DNA of 64,000 bases from Pseudomonas sp. MM223 (GTDB taxonomy: Bacteria > Pseudomonadota > Gammaproteobacteria > Pseudomonadales > Pseudomonadaceae). Location of the stretch: assembly GCA_947090765.1 (NCBI GenBank), contig OX352322.1:291501-355500 (forward strand), in the 5' to 3' direction. Shown piece by piece: positions 59,397 through 64,000 of this stretch. The notes under the pieces were generated by a model that ran no database searches, was not told the DNA's origin, and saw only the letters and a list, made by a program, of their open reading frames with translations. Position numbers and translations under genes: made by a program. Position 1 is the stretch's first letter, and each line of letters opens with the position of its first letter.

Positions 59397-62300
59397 ACTC
59401 TTCTTTCTTCCCTGATGACAGCGAGCAGATCGGGACTGTCTGCGGACATACGCAGCAACCGGTTGCGGACTTTCGACGTCGGGTCATTCAACTTGCGATG
59501 AAGCTGAAAAGTAAATTCGTGCTTGCTGGATTCAGCCATGTCCGAGGTGTAGTCGGCCAGATAAGGTGCTACCTCGTCGAGCAACAGAAGGTCGCGTTCG
59601 GCCATGTGCTCACTGAAGTAGCACTCCATGACGCAGGCATCGATCAAGTCGTCCAGGAAACCGCAGATCCCGGCCTCTACGGCCGACGACGCATTGTATG
59701 CAAGCAGGCAGTTTACCAGCTTCGACAGTGTAGCTTCGTGATCCGGCGAGACCGTCGGTACAGGAAAATTCTGTAGATAGGCGGGCTTGTAGCGGAAATA
59801 CCCGTTCGCTAGCACGCTGCCGGTGTTTTTCAGGTAAAACCATAGGACATTGGAATTGAGTACCGCCAGCAGAAACGCGTAAGACTCCCAGACATGCTCA
59901 TGCTTGATGTAGCCGTAGAGCGTGGTCGTGGTGTAATGGCTACCTTGCCGATCAATCGAAAAGTTTCCGCCTAACGAAATATCTGGAGCGAGCAACTTTT
60001 CTGTGCCGCCCTCGCTGATGCCCTGCTTTCTGCCGAATTGATACCATTCGGGCACGTTGAAGCGCCCGCGTTCGCGAGCGCGAAGGACGGCTTCGCACCG
60101 TTTCAGGTATTCCCACCCCTTAGGGAATGTGCTTTCGATTTCATCAGGCGATAGAAGGGATGACCTGCCTGGCGTGGTATCGTCGTAAGGAAACACCACC
60201 AGACAGTCGGTTTTGATGGGTTCGTACCGATGAACCTGATCGCCCATGAGCAGTGGCCGAACAATACCGCTCTCGATTTCGATGCGTTCTCCCAGCTCCG
60301 GTGAAAAGGCCGTATACGTCTCGCCAATGCACTCCGCTTTCTTCAGGAAGTAGACAGAATCTTTGCTGCTTGCGATGCCTTGGAACATCTTTTCAAACAT
60401 ATCGCCCATCTTACGCTTATGGGTCTGCAGTGCCGTCATCGGGCCGAGATTGAGGCCGTCTGCCAGCACCCATGGCTCTTCACCGAGCCCAGAGTAGGAA
60501 ATAGAGGCGAAGGCGTTGTGATCAAGCCTGGTGAGTTCTCCCTCAAGCGAGACAGCTTTGGATTCCTCTGGTGCGATCTGGGCATATTGAACTGCGCTAG
60601 CGGGTGTCTTGCGCATCCACAGCAGCGATGAGTACGTGCAGGCCGAAAAGACTTGATGAGCACCGAAGCTGACAAGCCGATGAACAAATTTTTGTGAAGA
60701 GACCAGCTTTCGGATCCCTTTGCCAAATGACGCATTAACCCATTTGTCTGGGTTGATGTAATTCAAGATGCCGCCCTGACGAATTAATTGAAGACCGCGC
60801 TCAATAAATACCACGTAAAGGTCATAAGACCCCGTGGCTGACTGGTAATGTTGCTTGTAATAGTCCGCTGCCGCCGGGTTCGTCTGTTGAATGCCCTGAA
60901 TTCTCAGATAAGGCGGGTTGCCAATCACGATGTCAAAGCCTTCCTCCAGCGAACGGCCGTACATCCAGTGGGGATCAAAGAAACCAGCGACTGCCTGAGG
61001 ATTAAACGGATCCCAATCAGCAATTTGCCGGGCTTTTGGGGAGGAGCCAAGGCTCTGCTCAAGGAGCACTTCGAGCTCCTGCCTCAGTGCCTTGATTTTC
61101 TTCTGAAGCGCAAGTTTTTGATCACGGCGCTGCATGCCAAAGTGGCTGTGGTAGAGATTTTCGATCTCGGCTTCGATTTGGTGAACCCGGTAGGGCACCA
61201 ACGCCAATTGATCAATCTTGGGTAAGCCGATAAGTGTGTCGGCCGCAGCAAATTTTGTTTCAAGGTTCGGCAGCGGGCGTATGCGGTAGTTATCTTTTTT
61301 ATTGCGACTGGTGCGCTGGTCGCAGATCAGCGAGATAAAAAAGCGAAGCTTTGATATCTGTATAGCGATGGGCTGGATATCCACGCCGTAGAGGCAGTTT
61401 TCTATCAGATATAGCTTGCGCCCATAGTCATCATTATTGTCAGCGAAAACGCGCTCGATAGCAGCGATTGCACCTTCGCGAGCCGAACAGTCAGGAATAG
61501 TCGAGGCAGCGTCAATTTGTAGCTGCTTCCAGCGTGAGTTGTCGGCATCAAGCTTGTGAATTATGTAGACGAGCTTGTGCAGCATCCCCATAGGGAAGGC
61601 CCCGGAGCCGCAAGCGGGATCGAGAATCTTGCAGGTGTGGATGGCATCGAGCAGCGTGGTGACTTCCTGATCCGAAAAGGGATGTGCTCGCTCGGTATAG
61701 GTGAAAAGTATATCCAGACCGGCCTGGGCATCCTGCGCGGCCATGCCATTCTTGGTCAGGGCACCCGTCAGGTGCGCCTTGAGCGACTCGTCCACCATGT
61801 AGTCGACAATTGGGCGAGGGGTGTAGAAAGAGCCTGTCTGTTTGCGAGCAGTGGTTTTAGTTTCCTCATTGTAGGAGGCAAGCAGGTTTTCGAAGACCTT
61901 GCCCAATAGCTCAGGGTCAAGGGCAATTTCCTGATCGACCGGCGTGTTCTCGACAATAGTGAACTTGTAGGCGTGCAGGATGTTGAGGAGGCCACGCACC
62001 CGCTCTTTCTTACGTTTGCTGTCACCATAGGCTTCTGACAAGTCCTCTTCGTGCTCGCTGCCAAAGAAGAGGCGGTTGGGTATGATCGGACGCTTGTTCT
62101 TGTTTCTCGAAAAACCATCGAGGTAGAGCTTCTTGTTTGTTCCCTCATCAACGCGATCAAGGCATTCGAAAAGTCCACCATTGAGAAATGGCACATCGGA
62201 AAAGTGAGCGAGTGCAGTGTCCGGGTGGCAGAAATGCTCTTCGTAGCGATATAGCGTGTCCGAGCCATGGTCAGCGTTTTCAATGCTATCCCGGTGATTG

Positions 62301-63292
62301 ACAAAAGCTCTGTGAGGTTGGCCCTTTCCGTCCTTGTCCATGCGTTGATTGAGCGTGGCAAAGAAAAGGTTTTGCAGAATGGCCTCGTGGTAAGTGGAGC
62401 TTTCCGGCGAGAGGTCCTTGAGGACTTTTCTCAAATCAACCTCGGAAAAGAGGCTCTCCGGCACCAGGCTCTTTTCCTTGAGGAACCAGCAGAAGATGAG
62501 GCGGGTGAGCAAGCGGATAAGACCGGTTGCTCTACGCTTCTCATCATCTTGTTCGATGTCAGCAGGAAATTCGACTTGCGGTAGCGCCCAGAAGTACCAG
62601 TTTGCGAGTTCTCGGTAGAAGCGTTTGTTCAGCAGTTCTACGTTGAAGATCTCTTCCCAGGCTGCGTGGAGCTGGTCGAAGTTATGGATGCTTCGTTTGC
62701 CTGACGAGAGCTCGGCCAGCGAGAAAGAGGCCAGGATATCCAGGTGCCCTGGGTGAGGCTTGGCGATGGCAATGTTTTGGATAAGCGTGACTTTGCCAAG
62801 CACGTCCCTGTGTTCATCACGCTTGTTGAGGCGGCGATTTATAACGGCCAGGGACAATTGCCCCCCTACCTTGAACAGCACCATCACAGGCATGGGGAAG
62901 ATGCGGTTGATCTGGCGCGCAATTCCGGCCAGTCTACCACGGGCATAGTCTGCCTCGCGCAGTTCAATCGCAATGAACACGTACGACTGCATGAGCGAGG
63001 TACGCACTTCATCATCCTTGAACAGCGAAGCACTGCTGGCGAGCTCTTCGTCAGTTAGCTGGAACAGGAGCTCGGCGGTCAGCCATTGCTCTGTTTGCGC
63101 GGTAGGGTGGGCAAGTTTGCCGTCAGGGTCAAACTGTTCGCAGAAATCCTGTACAGAAGCTGTTTCAATGGTGCGCTCAGATGTGTAACCAAGGGCAGCT
63201 AAGAACGCCAGAGCTGACCGGCGAAGCGACTGAGCGGAAAAAGCCTGGACGTGCTGGCCGATGACTTTTTTGAGTTCGATGTTAGTGGGCAT
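59393..63292 (-). CDS. Eco57I-type N6-adenine DNA methyltransferase, 1299 residues
   Basis: A very large protein. Residues 1-200 form an N-terminal domain of unknown type (AIELREADYARGRLAGIARQ, MPVMVLFKVGGQLSLAVINR). The methyltransferase core has YTPRPIVDYMVDESL near 490, SAM motif ILDPACGSGAFPMGM at about 556-570 and catalytic motif GNPPYLRI at 791-798, typical of N6-adenine enzymes of the type IIG/Eco57I and PglX kind. The C-terminal 450 residues include target-recognition-like sequence (NVLWFYLKNTGSVLANGYFR). A clear PD-(D/E)XK nuclease was not seen. The start overlaps the upstream gene by 11 bp. It may mark self DNA in a phage-defence system. Confidence 0.85.
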   Translation of the reverse strand: MPTNIELKKVIGQHVQAFSAQSLRRSALAFLAALGYTSERTIETASVQDFCEQFDPDGKLAHPTAQTEQWLTAELLFQLTDEELASSASLFKDDEVRTSLMQSYVFIAIELREADYARGRLAGIARQINRIFPMPVMVLFKVGGQLSLAVINRRLNKRDEHRDVLGKVTLIQNIAIAKPHPGHLDILASFSLAELSSGKRSIHNFDQLHAAWEEIFNVELLNKRFYRELANWYFWALPQVEFPADIEQDDEKRRATGLIRLLTRLIFCWFLKEKSLVPESLFSEVDLRKVLKDLSPESSTYHEAILQNLFFATLNQRMDKDGKGQPHRAFVNHRDSIENADHGSDTLYRYEEHFCHPDTALAHFSDVPFLNGGLFECLDRVDEGTNKKLYLDGFSRNKNKRPIIPNRLFFGSEHEEDLSEAYGDSKRKKERVRGLLNILHAYKFTIVENTPVDQEIALDPELLGKVFENLLASYNEETKTTARKQTGSFYTPRPIVDYMVDESLKAHLTGALTKNGMAAQDAQAGLDILFTYTERAHPFSDQEVTTLLDAIHTCKILDPACGSGAFPMGMLHKLVYIIHKLDADNSRWKQLQIDAASTIPDCSAREGAIAAIERVFADNNDDYGRKLYLIENCLYGVDIQPIAIQISKLRFFISLICDQRTSRNKKDNYRIRPLPNLETKFAAADTLIGLPKIDQLALVPYRVHQIEAEIENLYHSHFGMQRRDQKLALQKKIKALRQELEVLLEQSLGSSPKARQIADWDPFNPQAVAGFFDPHWMYGRSLEEGFDIVIGNPPYLRIQGIQQTNPAAADYYKQHYQSATGSYDLYVVFIERGLQLIRQGGILNYINPDKWVNASFGKGIRKLVSSQKFVHRLVSFGAHQVFSACTYSSLLWMRKTPASAVQYAQIAPEESKAVSLEGELTRLDHNAFASISYSGLGEEPWVLADGLNLGPMTALQTHKRKMGDMFEKMFQGIASSKDSVYFLKKAECIGETYTAFSPELGERIEIESGIVRPLLMGDQVHRYEPIKTDCLVVFPYDDTTPGRSSLLSPDEIESTFPKGWEYLKRCEAVLRARERGRFNVPEWYQFGRKQGISEGGTEKLLAPDISLGGNFSIDRQGSHYTTTTLYGYIKHEHVWESYAFLLAVLNSNVLWFYLKNTGSVLANGYFRYKPAYLQNFPVPTVSPDHEATLSKLVNCLLAYNASSAVEAGICGFLDDLIDACVMECYFSEHMAERDLLLLDEVAPYLADYTSDMAESSKHEFTFQLHRKLNDPTSKVRNRLLRMSADSPDLLAVIREERRV

Positions 63293-64000
63293 TCTTGATC
63301 ACCAGCCAGGTAATAAGGTCAAAGTCGGTCGTGCTTTTGATAGTGCTCTGGCTACTGATGAGCTTTCCACCCCTGCCGGTAAAAAGGTTGCCTGCGTTCT
63401 TGCGGCCGAATTGCTTGGCGATGGCGGCCACGGCTTTGTCAAGCAGGTTGCTGTAGTGGTGCATATCCTGACCGTGACTGGTTTGTTCGTCGAACATCTC
63501 ACACAGCATTGCGTACGGTTCATCTTGCCCTTGACAGACGGAACGGAAAATCTCCAGCACCTGTTTGGGGGCGGTGAAGTTGTAGCGCACCTCGCCGTCG
63601 TCGCGGATATAGACGAGGAAATACGGCTGTAAGGCGTTGACCGATTCGGCGCCGATGGCCTCGGTGCGTTGCTTGAGGCAATAGATAGTGCCGGGCTTGA
63701 CTATCTGGTATTCGGGGTGTGGTGGTACAACCGCGTAGAGGCCGAATGGTGCCTCTTCGAGCTTGTCACGGTTGGCCTCTATGTAGCCGGTCAGCTCCAT
63801 GCGAAAGTCGTCCAAGGTGAATTCGTTCAGTGCGACGGATTCGTTAAAGTCTTCTAGGTCCAGCACTTCATCCTTGAGCCGCAGAAGTTGCTTGTCTCGG
63901 TAGCGAAGGTCTTCCTTGATGAGCTCCTGCAGGTCTTCGGCTTGCAAGATGTTGTCTTCCGCCGTGGCAGCAATATCCACCAACGCCATACGCGCTTCGA
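63282..64000 (-). CDS. C-terminal part of a large protein, probably the helicase of the defence operon
   Basis: The reading frame is open to the right edge, so only about the last 239 residues are visible. They begin EARMALVDIAATAEDNILQA, go through a charged helical stretch (DLRYRDKQLLRLKDEVLDLE), then YFLVYIRDDGEVRYNFTAPK and QVLEIFRSVCQGQDEPYAML. No helicase motif is in view; the ATPase core would lie beyond the window. The assignment rests on operon position and on resemblance to C-termini of defence-associated SF2 helicases as I remember them. An internal Met at 63989 is not a likely start. Confidence 0.55.
   Translation of the reverse strand, partial: EARMALVDIAATAEDNILQAEDLQELIKEDLRYRDKQLLRLKDEVLDLEDFNESVALNEFTLDDFRMELTGYIEANRDKLEEAPFGLYAVVPPHPEYQIVKPGTIYCLKQRTEAIGAESVNALQPYFLVYIRDDGEVRYNFTAPKQVLEIFRSVCQGQDEPYAMLCEMFDEQTSHGQDMHHYSNLLDKAVAAIAKQFGRKNAGNLFTGRGGKLISSQSTIKSTTDFDLITWLVIKNAH

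Overview
The window looks like chromosomal DNA of a Pseudomonas of the P. putida group. It is GC-rich, carries many REP-type palindromes, and contains pseudomonad hallmark genes: OprD/OprE-family porins, EpsC-type serine acetyltransferase, LsfA, the ssuEADCBF order ending in ssuF, Tex next to ompR/envZ, and rimB-rimK. From memory (not checked), the gene order follows the P. putida KT2440 chromosome around loci PP_0222 to PP_0271. No rRNA, tRNA, CRISPR array, integrase or transposase was seen.

Layout. 1-20250 is a sulfur-acquisition region: a flavin monooxygenase and two SfnB-like oxidoreductases, a cystine ABC transporter (tcyJLN), serine acetyltransferase, a BCCT choline-type transporter with a BetI-like operator, tauABCD, an OprE-like porin, the 1-Cys peroxiredoxin lsfA, and ssuEADCBF. 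20379-34775 is core housekeeping: a TetR regulator, gshA, a thioesterase, tex, ompR-envZ, rimB-rimK, hslR, a PAP2 phosphatase, hslO, pckA, another thioesterase and a glycine-zipper envelope protein. 35030-46849 holds fdhD and an FdhF/YdeP-type molybdoenzyme, a BON-LysM protein, yrfG, nudE, cysQ, a thioesterase, dctB-dctD, an orphan rfbC and aguA. 47042-57598 is an uptake and sensing region: a small unknown protein, two TonB-dependent siderophore receptors, a second OprE-like porin, a glutamate-synthase-like protein, and an OmpR-type two-component pair divergent from the second receptor. 57720 to the right edge is an accessory block of lower GC by eye. It encodes an ATPase, a large Eco57I-type adenine methyltransferase and the C-terminus of a further protein that is probably a helicase, all overlapping and co-oriented. 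This matches the helicase-methylase-ATPase (Hma) type of candidate phage-defence locus.

How the genes fit together. The left third takes up organosulfur compounds (taurine, alkanesulfonates, sulfones, cystine), releases sulfite with FMNH2- or 2-oxoglutarate-dependent oxygenases, and feeds cysteine and glutathione synthesis (epsC, gshA). CysQ removes 3'-phosphoadenosine 5'-phosphate. Several pairs overlap by the ATGA type, which marks operons. Inverted pairs of REP sequences (REPINs) sit at the ends of many transcription units.

Quality warning. Eight genes that are normally intact (tcyJ, epsC, ssuF, gshA, envZ, yrfG, cysQ and the glutamate-synthase-like gene) each have one apparent indel. Downstream of each indel the protein is still conserved in another frame. 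Four of the eight sites are at GAGCTG. I read these as consensus-sequence errors rather than real gene decay, but I list the genes as broken because that is what the sequence shows.
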